Positions 26,508 to 35,697 of a stretch of DNA of 64,000 nucleotides are shown here, in pieces. The position numbers were made by a program, and so were the translations under genes. The notes beneath the pieces are model-generated. The model was not told the DNA's origin and ran no database searches. It was given only the letters and a program-made list of their open reading frames with translations. Source of the stretch: Flavobacterium psychroterrae (GTDB lineage Bacteria; Bacteroidota; Bacteroidia; Flavobacteriales; Flavobacteriaceae). Within the stretch, counting starts at the first letter, position 1. Each line of letters opens with the position of its first letter. The DNA lies in NCBI RefSeq assembly GCF_018380615.1, contig NZ_JAGYVZ010000011.1, forward strand, positions 62,001 through 126,000, written 5' to 3'.

Positions 26508-29009
26508 TTATTTAAAAGCAGTAACAATTAACAATGCTAAACTAGCAAGAACACTTCCAATGCCTGCCCATTCTCCCGCACTCATTCTCTTCATTTCAGG
26601 TTTTTCCGGCACCACTATTTGAGAATCTGGAGTTACTTTTGGATAAGACCTGAAAAACAAAAATGATCCTGTTACAGAAGCTTTACCGTTTGGATAAATA
26701 ATATATGCCTTTTTCTTCCATCCTTTATAATCTACACCTCCAACAGCATTTATATAATACTTAAATCCTTTTCCCGCTCTATAAGGAATTTCAGATGTAA
26801 GCAATACGTTTCCAGTTACTTTTACTCCTTCATTATAAACTGCTACTTCAATTTCATCGCCTGGAAATAAAGTAACATTTGAATAATGGTTTTTATCTTT
26901 TACAATTTTTTCCCAATTTACAGGGATTGTAGCATACTTTAATTCATCTCTAAGCTTTTTAGATAATTTAGAATTAAGTGTGTCTTTTTGTTTTAGGTTA
27001 AGCCCTTCTTCTTCTGTTGTTAGTTTTTTATCCAGGTTAAGGTTGATACTTTCTAACTGCTCAATCTGCTCCTCTTTAATTGGTCTCTTTATTTTCATAC
27101 CATCTAAGTTGGCAATGGACGTTAATCCTCCTGCTCTCATCACCACATTATAAACTGTTTCTTTTTTGTTAGCTAAAACATATTTACCAGGGTAGCTCAC
27201 AGCACCACTTACTTTAACCATTTCTGGTTTTTCATAAACTGCCATTTTTCGTATATTAATAACATCAAAAGGTTTTAGCACAAAATTTTTAATTTGTTCA
27301 TTATTGTCTGCAGTAATTTCAAGCTCAACCAATTCAATACGTTTTGGATCAGAGTCATCAATCATATCAGACTTTACCATTCTTGCAATTTCAACCCTTT
27401 TAGATGCTGAACCTGTTAACCCACCAACTTGAACGACCAAATCATTTAAAGTTAAATTCTCGAAATATTCATATTCTCCAGGATTTTTAACTTCACCATC
27501 AATTGTTACTTTATACTCCTCTCTGAATTCCAGAATAGAATAAACCGTAACAATATCTTCTCTTCTTAATTCTACATCAGAATTTAAATCCCCTGATAAA
27601 GCAGCACTTAAATCAACATTTACAATTTCTGTCGTCAAATCTGTTTTTAAACGAATAATTCTTGCTCTTTTTGTGTAAGCATCTTCTTTAAGTCCTTCAG
27701 ATCTTGTTATAAGATCTGAAATTCTCATTCCTTCGCTATAAGAATAATAATCTGGTCTGAAAACGGCTCCTTCTATTTTTATACGATTTTCAAATCTATT
27801 TAAAATTTTAGTAACTCTAAAAACATCTCCAGATTGCGGCAAATAGGAATTATATTCACTTTCATTTATATCATGTATTTTAAACTCTTTTCCAGTTTTT
27901 TGCATTACGTTTACAGATGAAGTATAGGCAAATTCATTAAATCCCGAAGCAAAAGATAATAAATCTGAAAATGTTTCTCCGTTTTTCATTTCAAAAATAC
28001 CTGGACGTTTTACTTCGCCTTCAACCACTACTCTTTGACTATATGCTGGAATTCTAATAACATCATTATCTCTTAAATTCACGTTATCTGACTGATCACC
28101 CTTAACTAAAAACTTATAAATATCTACGTTTTTATAAACCTTGTTATTACGAATTAATTCAATATTTCTATAACTTCCATTTTTACCGGGACCACCGGCT
28201 AAATGCAATGCATTGTAAACAGACGCGAGAGATGAAATAGAATAATTACCTGGCTGTTTTCCTCCAACGATTGTTACTTTAATTGTTCTGATATCACCTA
28301 GACTAACACTAACTTGCGACTGTCCAGTCCTAACTGTACTATATACTCTTGCTATCGCTGCTTTTATTTTTTGTGTAGCTGCTTCAATTGACATTCCTGC
28401 AACTGCAATTTGCCCCACATTCTGAATCGCAATTTTGCCTTCGAAATTTACAGGAACGGTATCATCAAATTGCTGAATACCATAAACACTCACCTCCAAT
28501 TTATCACCCGGTCCCAAAATATAATTTATTGGAGTTGCCATTTTTAAATCCGGTTCAAAATTCAAGGTAGGATTATCAAATAATTCAGATCCAAAAATCA
28601 AGGCATTTAATGAATCCTTTATTTTTTCATTTTTAATTTTGTCTTGTTTTCTTTTAAATTCAGATTCTTTATCTGTCTTTTTTAATTTATCCTCTTTGTC
28701 TTTATCTTTGTCTTTATCTTTGTCCTTATCTTTATCTTTTGAATATTTTTTTTCATATTCTGTAATTCGAGCTTTTAATTTATCAAATTCTGCCTGACTC
28801 ATACCTTTTGATAAAACCATAGATTCGACATCATCAATAGTTGCCTTATTACTTTTTAACTGACTAATAATTTTAGAAATTTCGTCATCTGACAAATAAT
28901 CAACTTTTACAGTACTTAAATCTTTAGACTTTATTATATCCTGAGCATTGGCATTAAAAGACATTAGCAAAGTAAAAAATAAAGAAAGTACGTATATTAT
29001 TTTTTTCAT
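26508..29009 (-). CDS. SLBB-domain polysaccharide export outer-membrane protein
   Basis: Large export protein of 833 residues. The signal peptide is MKKIIYVLSLFFTLLMSFNA plus NA, cut before QD. A charged spacer with a Lys-Asp repeat (91-105) comes next. A Poly_export domain follows (YILGPGDKLEVSVYG, about 165-179), then several SLBB repeats (VVVEGEVKRPGIFEM, VTIDGEVKNPGEYEYF, VKVSGAVSYPGKYVL, VKVTGNVLL). A hydrophobic C-terminal segment ends the protein. It is much longer than Wza and resembles multi-SLBB proteins that span the envelope. It pairs by position with the Wzz protein. The lipoprotein at 38164-38952 is a second exporter in the same locus. Confidence 0.88.
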   Translation of the reverse strand: MKKIIYVLSLFFTLLMSFNANAQDIIKSKDLSTVKVDYLSDDEISKIISQLKSNKATIDDVESMVLSKGMSQAEFDKLKARITEYEKKYSKDKDKDKDKDKDKDKEDKLKKTDKESEFKRKQDKIKNEKIKDSLNALIFGSELFDNPTLNFEPDLKMATPINYILGPGDKLEVSVYGIQQFDDTVPVNFEGKIAIQNVGQIAVAGMSIEAATQKIKAAIARVYSTVRTGQSQVSVSLGDIRTIKVTIVGGKQPGNYSISSLASVYNALHLAGGPGKNGSYRNIELIRNNKVYKNVDIYKFLVKGDQSDNVNLRDNDVIRIPAYSQRVVVEGEVKRPGIFEMKNGETFSDLLSFASGFNEFAYTSSVNVMQKTGKEFKIHDINESEYNSYLPQSGDVFRVTKILNRFENRIKIEGAVFRPDYYSYSEGMRISDLITRSEGLKEDAYTKRARIIRLKTDLTTEIVNVDLSAALSGDLNSDVELRREDIVTVYSILEFREEYKVTIDGEVKNPGEYEYFENLTLNDLVVQVGGLTGSASKRVEIARMVKSDMIDDSDPKRIELVELEITADNNEQIKNFVLKPFDVINIRKMAVYEKPEMVKVSGAVSYPGKYVLANKKETVYNVVMRAGGLTSIANLDGMKIKRPIKEEQIEQLESINLNLDKKLTTEEEGLNLKQKDTLNSKLSKKLRDELKYATIPVNWEKIVKDKNHYSNVTLFPGDEIEVAVYNEGVKVTGNVLLTSEIPYRAGKGFKYYINAVGGVDYKGWKKKAYIIYPNGKASVTGSFLFFRSYPKVTPDSQIVVPEKPEMKRMSAGEWAGIGSVLASLALLIVTAFK
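28692..28739 (-). repeat. Hexanucleotide tandem repeat coding Lys-Asp units
   Basis: Within the SLBB gene, about eight consecutive six-base units (AAAGAT/AAAGAC type on the minus strand) code a (Lys-Asp)n run at residues 91-105, followed by Glu-Asp-Lys. Because the unit is six bases, slippage changes the length of the charged spacer without breaking the frame. Confidence 0.85.
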
Positions 29010-29056
29010 ATTGGAGTTAATTAACCTTAACGTTAGTTTTAAAAAAACTTCTTTAT

Positions 29057-30103
29057 TTATGAATATTGTTTTTGATAATAATCTTTATAAGAACCTGAAG
29101 TAACATTTTCTAGCCATTCTTCATTATCCAAATACCAATTAATTGTTTTTTCTAACCCTTCTTCAAAAGTCACAGAAGGTTTCCATCCCAATTCTTTATT
29201 GATTTTTGAAGCATCTATTGCATAACGTAAATCGTGACCAGGCCTATTTTTAACGTAGGTTATCAACTTTTCAGAAACACCTTCATCTCTTCCTAATTTT
29301 TGATCCATAATTTGGCATAATAATTTTACTAAGTCAATATTTTTCCATTCATTAAACCCACCGATGTTATAGGTTTCATGATTTTTTCCTTCATGAAAAA
29401 CCAAATCAATTGCAATAGCATGATCTTCAACAAAAAGCCAATCACGAGTATAATTTCCATCTCCATAAACCGGTAATGGTTTGTTATTAATGATATTGTT
29501 AATAAAAAGAGGAATCAGCTTTTCGGGGAAGTGGTAAGAACCATAATTATTTGAACAATTCGTTAAAACATATGGTAAACCATAAGTTTCACCATAAGCC
29601 CTAACAAAATGATCAGAACTGGCTTTAGAAGCTGAATAAGGTGAATTTGGATCATAGGATGTAGTCTCTGTAAAAAGTCCTTCCGTTCCAAGCGAACCAT
29701 AAACTTCATCAGTACTTATATGATAGAAACGTTTGTCTTCAAAATTATTTTTCCATTGATTTTTTGCTGCATTTAATAAATTCATAGTTCCAATTACATT
29801 TGTTTTAACAAATGCTAATGGATCTTCAATTGAACGGTCAACATGGGACTCAGCTGCTAGATGTAAAATACCTTCAAAATTATGCAATGAGAAAAGTTCA
29901 TTTATAAAAGACTCATCAACAATATCACCTTTTATAAAAGTATAATTTGGTTGATTTTCAATATCTTTAATGTTTTCTAAATTTCCCGCATAAGTTAACG
30001 CATCTAAGTTAAATATTTGGTATTCAGGATGTTTATTTACAAAACGTCTCACAACATGAGATCCAATAAAACCAGCACCACCAGTTATAAGAATTTTTTT
30101 CAT
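29057..30103 (-). CDS. rfbB: dTDP-glucose 4,6-dehydratase
   Basis: SDR of 348 residues that converts dTDP-glucose into dTDP-4-keto-6-deoxyglucose. TGGAGFIGSHVVRRF binds NAD. HLAAESHVDRSI, HISTDEVYGSLG (Thr-Asp-Glu active-site trio) and YSASKASSDHFVRAY (YxxxK) are all intact. NCSNNYGSYHFPEKLIP is diagnostic for the dTDP enzyme. The gene lies nine bases from manC. The thymidylyltransferase rfbA is not in the window. Its product could feed rfbC at the far end of the locus or the FdtA-like/aminotransferase pair. Confidence 0.95.
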   Translation of the reverse strand: MKKILITGGAGFIGSHVVRRFVNKHPEYQIFNLDALTYAGNLENIKDIENQPNYTFIKGDIVDESFINELFSLHNFEGILHLAAESHVDRSIEDPLAFVKTNVIGTMNLLNAAKNQWKNNFEDKRFYHISTDEVYGSLGTEGLFTETTSYDPNSPYSASKASSDHFVRAYGETYGLPYVLTNCSNNYGSYHFPEKLIPLFINNIINNKPLPVYGDGNYTRDWLFVEDHAIAIDLVFHEGKNHETYNIGGFNEWKNIDLVKLLCQIMDQKLGRDEGVSEKLITYVKNRPGHDLRYAIDASKINKELGWKPSVTFEEGLEKTINWYLDNEEWLENVTSGSYKDYYQKQYS

Positions 30104-30111
30104 TTTAAAAT

Positions 30112-31119
30112 TTAATTTAATAAATCTGAATTTATTTTTTCCAACTCGCTATAAATATCCTTTACATCTTGTGAGTTTTCTTTTTGCAAAATTAGATTAG
30201 CAGTACTTGTGTAGACAAAAATAGTATTCTTTAAACCTAGAAAGGTAGTATGCTTACCAGAGCCTATTACCATATTCCCATTTTTATCAATTGGATGTTT
30301 TTTTGATACTAAATAATCATAAACAGATTCAAATGATCCCAAATCCGACCACGAAAAAGCAGCTGGTACAACTTTTATTTTCTTACTGCGTTCCATTACA
30401 GCATAATCAATACTAATTGATGGAATTTCTAAAGACAAATCCAAATCTAAGAACCCTTCTTTACTTGATTCCCAAACAGCCTTAGATTTTTCATAAACAT
30501 CTGGTTGAAATTGTTTTAGTTCATCTAAAAGAACACTAGCCTTGAAACAAAACATCCCACTATTCCATAAAAAATTTCCTTTTGCAATAAATTCCTTTGC
30601 TGTTGTTTCATTTGGTTTTTCTCTAAATGAAATTACTTTATCTCCTTTTGATTCGATATAGCCATAACCCGTTTCCGGTTTTGTTGGAATAATCCCAAAT
30701 GTGACAATAAAACCATCTTGTGCTTTTAAAACAGCCTCATTTATAGCCTTATTGTAGTCCTCCATTTTATCTATAATATGGTCAGAAGGAGTTACAATTA
30801 AAATATCGCTGGGATCTGATGCAAATGCAGCAAATGCAATTGCAGCGGCAGTATTTCTAGGCGTAGCTTCTACTATATTCACATAAGAAGTTTTGGTTTT
30901 ATCCATAACTTTACCACTTAAGTGATGATTATCTACATTTCCAACTACCATGACTTTATTTGCTAAATGACTGTTACGGTCAACTGTCATCTCAAATAAA
31001 GATTTATTTTCAAATATCTCAAGATATTGTTTAGGTTGACTTTTTCTTGATAGTGGCCACAATCTGCTTCCCACTCCTCCTGTCAAAATTACATGTATGA
31101 TTGAATTGTTTGTTTCCAT
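30112..31119 (-). CDS. manC: Mannose-1-phosphate guanylyltransferase
   Basis: Nucleotidyltransferase of 335 residues making GDP-mannose. The signature LTGGVGSRLWPLSRKSQPKQ is followed by TPRNTAAAIAFA, VTPSDHIID and REKPNETTAKEF, with NSGMFCFKA further on. It ends after the transferase domain. The C-terminal phosphomannose isomerase domain of bifunctional ManC is absent, as is common for short GMP enzymes. No mannose-modifying genes (gmd, fcl, rmd) are in the window. The locus probably uses mannose itself, or the modifying genes lie elsewhere. Confidence 0.92.
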   Translation of the reverse strand: METNNSIIHVILTGGVGSRLWPLSRKSQPKQYLEIFENKSLFEMTVDRNSHLANKVMVVGNVDNHHLSGKVMDKTKTSYVNIVEATPRNTAAAIAFAAFASDPSDILIVTPSDHIIDKMEDYNKAINEAVLKAQDGFIVTFGIIPTKPETGYGYIESKGDKVISFREKPNETTAKEFIAKGNFLWNSGMFCFKASVLLDELKQFQPDVYEKSKAVWESSKEGFLDLDLSLEIPSISIDYAVMERSKKIKVVPAAFSWSDLGSFESVYDYLVSKKHPIDKNGNMVIGSGKHTTFLGLKNTIFVYTSTANLILQKENSQDVKDIYSELEKINSDLLN

Positions 31120-31151
31120 TTCTTTCTTTAAAATAAAAAGACTTTTATTTA

Positions 31152-32465
31152 CTACAGTCTGTTATCAGCTATAGAACCTAAAACTCCTTTTACGTCGTAT
31201 ATTAAACTATTATCTTTTTTCATCTGATTAAAATTTAATTCTAAAAATCCAGAATGAGAGACTCCTAGAACAATTGCATCAAATCTATTATTTGGAAGAG
31301 CGTTTAATGTTACTAAATTATATTCTTTTTTTACATCATCTGCATTAGCTATAGGATCAAATATTGTTACTTCAATTCCATAGTCCTTTAATGCTTTTAC
31401 GACATCTACAATTTTTGTATTACGAACATCCGGACAATTCTCTTTAAAGGTAATCCCAAGCATTAGAAGATTTGCTCCATTAACTGAAATTCCTTTTTTA
31501 ATCATCAATTTTACTATTTGCGAAGCTACATATTCCCCCATACTATCATTTAAACGTCTTCCTGCTAGTATTATCTCAGGATGATATCCAAACTCTTGGG
31601 CTCTCTGTGCTAAATAATATGGGTCTACACCTATACAATGTCCGCCAACTAAACCGGGCTTAAAGGGTAAGAAGTTCCATTTTGTAGACGCTGCTTCTAA
31701 TACTTCCTGAGTATCAATATTCATTAAATTGAATATTTTAGCCAGTTCATTTACAAAAGCAATATTTATATCTCGTTGTGAATTTTCTATGACTTTAGCA
31801 GCTTCTGCTACTTTTATAGAAGGCGCTAAATGAGTTCCAGCAGTAATGACTGACTTATAAAGATTATCAACTTTTATCCCAATTTCTGGAGTTGATCCTG
31901 AAGTTACTTTTAAAATCTTTTCAACTGTATGCTCTTTATCTCCCGGATTTATTCTTTCAGGAGAATAACCTGCATAAAAATCTTCGTTAAATTTTAAACC
32001 AGAAATTCTTTCTAAAACTGGTACACATTGTTCTTCTGTAACACCTGGATACACAGTCGATTCATAAATTACTATATCTCTTTTTTTTAATATTTTACCA
32101 ACTGATTCACTTGATTTATATAAAGGAGTTAAGTCTGGTCGATTATTTTTGTCGACTGGAGTGGGAACAGTTATTATGAAATAATTACAATCAGATAAAT
32201 CATCTAAAGAAGTTGTGCAATATAAACCAACTTTGGAATTAGAATTATTAACTAAAACTTTTTGCAAAGTGGCATCATCGACTTCTAATGTTGTATCTGT
32301 ACCTGATTTTAAAGACGATACTCGTGCTTCATTTATATCAAAACCAATAACTGAATATTTAGTAGCAAATAGTCTGGCCAAAGGCAAACCAACATAACCT
32401 AAACCAATAATGGCTATTTTTATGTTTTCATTCAATTTGTAATCTTTTTTATCTATTTCAGTCAT
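31152..32465 (-). CDS. UDP-N-acetylhexosamine 6-dehydrogenase, TviB/WbpO-type
   Basis: Nucleotide-sugar dehydrogenase of 437 residues that oxidises C6 of UDP-GlcNAc or UDP-GalNAc to the uronic acid in two NAD-dependent steps. GLGYVGLPLA at 21-30 binds NAD. VPTPVDKNNRPDL and ESTVYPGVTEE are family motifs. The catalytic nucleophile is Cys277 in GGHCIGVDPYYL. The character is that of TviB/WbpO rather than UDP-glucose dehydrogenase. With the WbpP/TviC-like epimerase at 34705-35688 it would give UDP-GalNAc-uronate. It is the first gene after the promoter and hairpin at 32533-32579. Confidence 0.88.
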   Translation of the reverse strand: MTEIDKKDYKLNENIKIAIIGLGYVGLPLARLFATKYSVIGFDINEARVSSLKSGTDTTLEVDDATLQKVLVNNSNSKVGLYCTTSLDDLSDCNYFIITVPTPVDKNNRPDLTPLYKSSESVGKILKKRDIVIYESTVYPGVTEEQCVPVLERISGLKFNEDFYAGYSPERINPGDKEHTVEKILKVTSGSTPEIGIKVDNLYKSVITAGTHLAPSIKVAEAAKVIENSQRDINIAFVNELAKIFNLMNIDTQEVLEAASTKWNFLPFKPGLVGGHCIGVDPYYLAQRAQEFGYHPEIILAGRRLNDSMGEYVASQIVKLMIKKGISVNGANLLMLGITFKENCPDVRNTKIVDVVKALKDYGIEVTIFDPIANADDVKKEYNLVTLNALPNNRFDAIVLGVSHSGFLELNFNQMKKDNSLIYDVKGVLGSIADNRL

Positions 32466-32532
32466 AACAATTCACGGCTTCGCCACTCTGAGTCACAAAT
32501 ATTTGACACAGATATTCTAAAATCATTTTCGG

Positions 32533-32563
32533 CAAATATAACATTTTAAGTCAATCTATTCAA
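32533..32563 (-). promoter_or_regulatory. Predicted Bacteroidota promoter before the TviB-like gene
   Basis: On the minus strand, TTG (32561-32563) is followed after 20 bases by TATATTTG (32533-32540), fitting the Bacteroidota consensus TTG-N17-23-TAnnTTTG. The start codon is about 68 bases downstream, leaving a leader of roughly 60 bases. This gives the second part of the locus its own start, separate from the wza promoter. Confidence 0.65.
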
Positions 32564-32579
32564 TACGGTTTCCCGTATT
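32562..32579 (-). other. Stem-loop with GAAA tetraloop between upxY and the TviB-like gene
   Basis: Perfect seven-base arms AATACGG and CCGTATT around a loop that reads GAAA on the minus strand. No T-run follows, so it is not a normal intrinsic terminator. It touches the -33 element, so it may be an operator, or a pause or antitermination site for read-through RNA from upxY. The rest of the 270-base gap (32466-32735) shows no gene. Confidence 0.55.
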
Positions 32580-32735
32580 AGTGCGAAAACAATCAATTAA
32601 ACAATAATAATATACACCAACACATTATTAATCAGTATATAAAAAAAACATATTATATAAAAAACAGAAGCTAAAATCCCTAATTAGAGAAATTTCGCTT
32701 CCGCCTTAACCACAATAGTAAGATACTAAACTAAA

Positions 32736-33203
32736 TTATTTGTATTTTATTTTAAGTACACACCCTAAAGATTCAAGCACTAAAATACAATGTGTGTTAG
32801 ATATCTCCTGAACAATTGCATTTTGATTATTAAATGCTCCCGATTCTAACTTTATTCTATCACCAATCTGAACTGAAGTTACTGAAATATCACTAATATT
32901 TGGTGCTTTAAGACTAGTTTTTATAATATCAATTTCACTATCTTTTACAATAGCAGGTTTTCCCAACCAAAATAAATATCGAATTACACCCGATATTTGA
33001 AAAACAGAATTTCGATCGATGTCTTCTAACTGAACAAAGACATACGAGTTAAAAAGTGGTACTTCAACTTTCTTTTTTCTATCTGACCATTGTTTAATCT
33101 GAGTTATTAATGGACAATAACACTCAATTCCTATTTCACTAAGCTTTTCTGCAACTTTTTTTTCCCATTTGGGTTTTGTATAAACTACATACCAATTTTT
33201 CAT
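32736..33203 (-). CDS. UpxY-family transcription antiterminator (NusG paralogue)
   Basis: NusG/RfaH-like protein of 155 residues. The N-terminal NGN domain starts WYVVYTKPKWEKKVAEKL and contains CYCPLITQIKQWSDRKKKVE and PLFNSYVFVQL. The C-terminal KOW-like part (GDRIKLESGAFNNQNAIVQE) is short. In Bacteroides such UpxY proteins are the first genes of capsule operons and promote read-through of their own operon. Here it lies inside the locus, just upstream of the second promoter, and would help transcription of the more than 32 kb that follow. It is not the housekeeping NusG, which normally sits with secE and rplK. Confidence 0.88.
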   Translation of the reverse strand: MKNWYVVYTKPKWEKKVAEKLSEIGIECYCPLITQIKQWSDRKKKVEVPLFNSYVFVQLEDIDRNSVFQISGVIRYLFWLGKPAIVKDSEIDIIKTSLKAPNISDISVTSVQIGDRIKLESGAFNNQNAIVQEISNTHCILVLESLGCVLKIKYK

Positions 33204-33285
33204 TTTCCTTTTTATTGAAATAAAACTTAAACCAATCTTTCACTAATCATTTTCATATTAAATTTTACCTCAATATCTTTTTTAC

Positions 33286-34677
33286 CTACGAACCTATTCC
33301 TTTATAGATAAAGCCAATTGATTCTAACTCTTTTGCATTTAATATATTTCTTCCATCAAAAAGAAATGCAGGCTTGTGCATTGAATCATAAATTTTTTTC
33401 CACTCATATGTTGTAAACTCATCCCACTCCGTTAGAATTGCAATTGCATGCGACCCTCTACATGCCTCATAAGGATCATCAAATATAGCTAATGATTTAC
33501 TATTTTGTTCAGCAGTTCTGGTTTCTAAATAATCTAAATCGCTTAACATTTTATTTCTTGAAACCTTTGGATCATAAACGGAAATTTTAGCCTGTTCATT
33601 AATCAAATCATCAGCTACATATATTGCAGCAGATTCACGAGTGTCATTGGTATCTTTTTTGAACGCCCAGCCTAAAAATGTGATTTTTTTATCAGCAACT
33701 GTATTATATAATGTTTGTACAATTTTATTGGAAAATCTTCTTTTTTGATGATCATTCATTATGATTACCTGTTCCCAATAATCTGCAACTTCATTTAGTC
33801 CATATGATTTTGCTATATAAACTAAATTTAAAATGTCCTTTTGAAAACAAGAACCTCCGAAGCCAACCGAAGCTTTTAAAAATTTTGGACCAATCCTACT
33901 ATCCATTCCAATAGCTTTTGCTACTTCACTTACATCAGCACCTGTTTTTTCGCATAATTCAGACATTGCATTTATTGATGAAATTCGCTGCGCTAAAAAA
34001 GCATTTGCTGTTAGTTTAGACAATTCTGAAGACCAAACATTTGTTGTTAAAATTTTATCTTCACTTACCCAATTCGCATAAACATCAACTAAAGCTTTTA
34101 TTGCAATTTCACCTTCAGGCGTTGTATCACCTCCAATTAAAATTCGATCTGGATTTAATAGATCTGTAACCGCCGTTCCTTCTGCTAAAAATTCAGGATT
34201 TGATAAAATTTGAAACTGAACTCCATTTCCTGTATTATCAAGAATGCTTTTTATTGCTTCGGCTGTTCTTACCGGCAAAGTTGATTTTTCAACAACAATT
34301 TTATTTTGTTTGGCAACTTTTGCTATTTGACGCGCACAAAGTTCAATATATTTTAAATCAGCAGCCATCCCTTTCCCTTTACCATAGGTTTTGGTTGGTG
34401 TATTTACCGATATAAAAATGACCTGCGCTTCATCAATTGCTTTCTCTACTTCTGTTGAAAAAAAAAGATTTCTTCCTCTCGCCTCTGCTACTATTTCTGA
34501 AAGTCCTGGTTCATAAATAGGAATATTATCTGTATTGGGATCATTCCAATCTTTAATTCTTTGTTCATTCAAATCGACTACAGTCACTTGAATATGTGGA
34601 CATTTTTGAGCAATTACCGCCATAGTTGGACCTCCAACATAACCTGCACCAATGCAACAAATTTTTGTAATTTTCAT
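33286..34677 (-). CDS. ugd: UDP-glucose 6-dehydrogenase
   Basis: Enzyme of 463 residues oxidising UDP-glucose to UDP-glucuronate. [14 protein letters not shown] binds NAD near residue 10. [14 protein letters not shown] and [11 protein letters not shown] are typical of the long, eukaryote-like Ugd form. The catalytic Cys277 is in [23 protein letters not shown] marks the C-terminal UDP-binding domain. Together with the TviB-like dehydrogenase it implies that at least one acidic sugar enters the polymer. It lies 82 bases before upxY and 27 bases after the epimerase. Confidence 0.94.
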   Translation of the reverse strand: MKITKICCIGAGYVGGPTMAVIAQKCPHIQVTVVDLNEQRIKDWNDPNTDNIPIYEPGLSEIVAEARGRNLFFSTEVEKAIDEAQVIFISVNTPTKTYGKGKGMAADLKYIELCARQIAKVAKQNKIVVEKSTLPVRTAEAIKSILDNTGNGVQFQILSNPEFLAEGTAVTDLLNPDRILIGGDTTPEGEIAIKALVDVYANWVSEDKILTTNVWSSELSKLTANAFLAQRISSINAMSELCEKTGADVSEVAKAIGMDSRIGPKFLKASVGFGGSCFQKDILNLVYIAKSYGLNEVADYWEQVIIMNDHQKRRFSNKIVQTLYNTVADKKITFLGWAFKKDTNDTRESAAIYVADDLINEQAKISVYDPKVSRNKMLSDLDYLETRTAEQNSKSLAIFDDPYEACRGSHAIAILTEWDEFTTYEWKKIYDSMHKPAFLFDGRNILNAKELESIGFIYKGIGS

Positions 34678-34704
34678 TTATTTACTATTATCTTGATCCT
34701 TATT

Positions 34705-35688
34705 TTATTTCAAATTGTTCCAATACCAACTTACAGCTTCTTTTAATCCTTCTTGCAAAGAATATTTAGGATTATATCCTAACATTGTTTTTGCTTTGTC
34801 AATACTTGCTAATGAATGAGGAATATCTCCAGCTCTATTTGCTCCATAAACAATTTCAACATCAGCAATTTTCGAATCAAATTGCGCTAAATATTCTTTT
34901 AAATATCGAACCAAATCGTTTAACGTATTTCGATCACCAAATGCTGTATTATAAACTGTATTTATTGCTTCAGGATTTTGACTTGTCATTGCCAACTGAT
35001 TCATCTGAATCACATTGTCTATGTATGTAAAATCCCTGGAATAATTTCCATCACCATTAATTACCGGACTTTCATAATTCATTAATTGCATTACAAATTT
35101 TGGAATCACAGCAGCATAAGCTCCATTAGGATCTTGCTTTCTTCCAAAGACATTAAAATAACGCAACCCTATTGTTTCTAATCTATATGTTCTACTGAAA
35201 ATTTCAGCATATAATTCATTTACATATTTCGTAATCGCATACGGAGATAACGGTTTACCAATTATATCTTCTACCTTTGGCAATCCTTCTGAATCTCCAT
35301 ATGTTGAAGAACTGGCAGCATAAATAAAGCGTTTTATTTTTGCATCGCGAGCAGCTACTAACATATTGAGAAAACCAGAAACATTTACATCATTTGTTGT
35401 AATCGGATCGTTTATAGATCTTGGAACAGAACCTAAAGCAGCCTGATGCAAAACATAATCAGCACCCTGAACTGCTAAAACACAATCTTCAATATTTCGA
35501 ATATCTCCTTCAATTAATTTAAAATTAGGATTATCTACAAAATTTTTTAAGTTATGATGATGTCCTGTTGAAAAATTATCCAAACAGATTACTTTGTGCC
35601 CTAAACCTAAAAAATATTCAGATAAGTTTGAACCAATAAAGCCAGCTCCACCAGTAATTAAAATTGTATTTTGATTTGATAATTCCAT
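34705..35688 (-). CDS. UDP-GlcNAc 4-epimerase, WbpP/TviC-type
   Basis: SDR of 327 residues. TGGAGFIGSNLSEYF binds NAD. HQAALGSVPRSINDP is the stretch I recall from WbpP and TviC. ASSSTYGDSEGLP with SPYAITK gives the Ser and YxxxK residues, and LRYFNVFGRKQDPNGAYAAV follows the same group. It should interconvert UDP-GlcNAc and UDP-GalNAc, or their uronic acids. It sits ten bases from wzc in the first part of the locus and would supply the TviB-like dehydrogenase. Confidence 0.9.
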   Translation of the reverse strand: MELSNQNTILITGGAGFIGSNLSEYFLGLGHKVICLDNFSTGHHHNLKNFVDNPNFKLIEGDIRNIEDCVLAVQGADYVLHQAALGSVPRSINDPITTNDVNVSGFLNMLVAARDAKIKRFIYAASSSTYGDSEGLPKVEDIIGKPLSPYAITKYVNELYAEIFSRTYRLETIGLRYFNVFGRKQDPNGAYAAVIPKFVMQLMNYESPVINGDGNYSRDFTYIDNVIQMNQLAMTSQNPEAINTVYNTAFGDRNTLNDLVRYLKEYLAQFDSKIADVEIVYGANRAGDIPHSLASIDKAKTMLGYNPKYSLQEGLKEAVSWYWNNLK

Positions 35689-35697
35689 TATTCCAAA

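Noticed and set aside
32466..32735. JUMPstart/ops element for RfaH
   Set aside because: No GGCGGTAG-type sequence was found here or before wza; control seems to follow the UpxY rather than the RfaH model.
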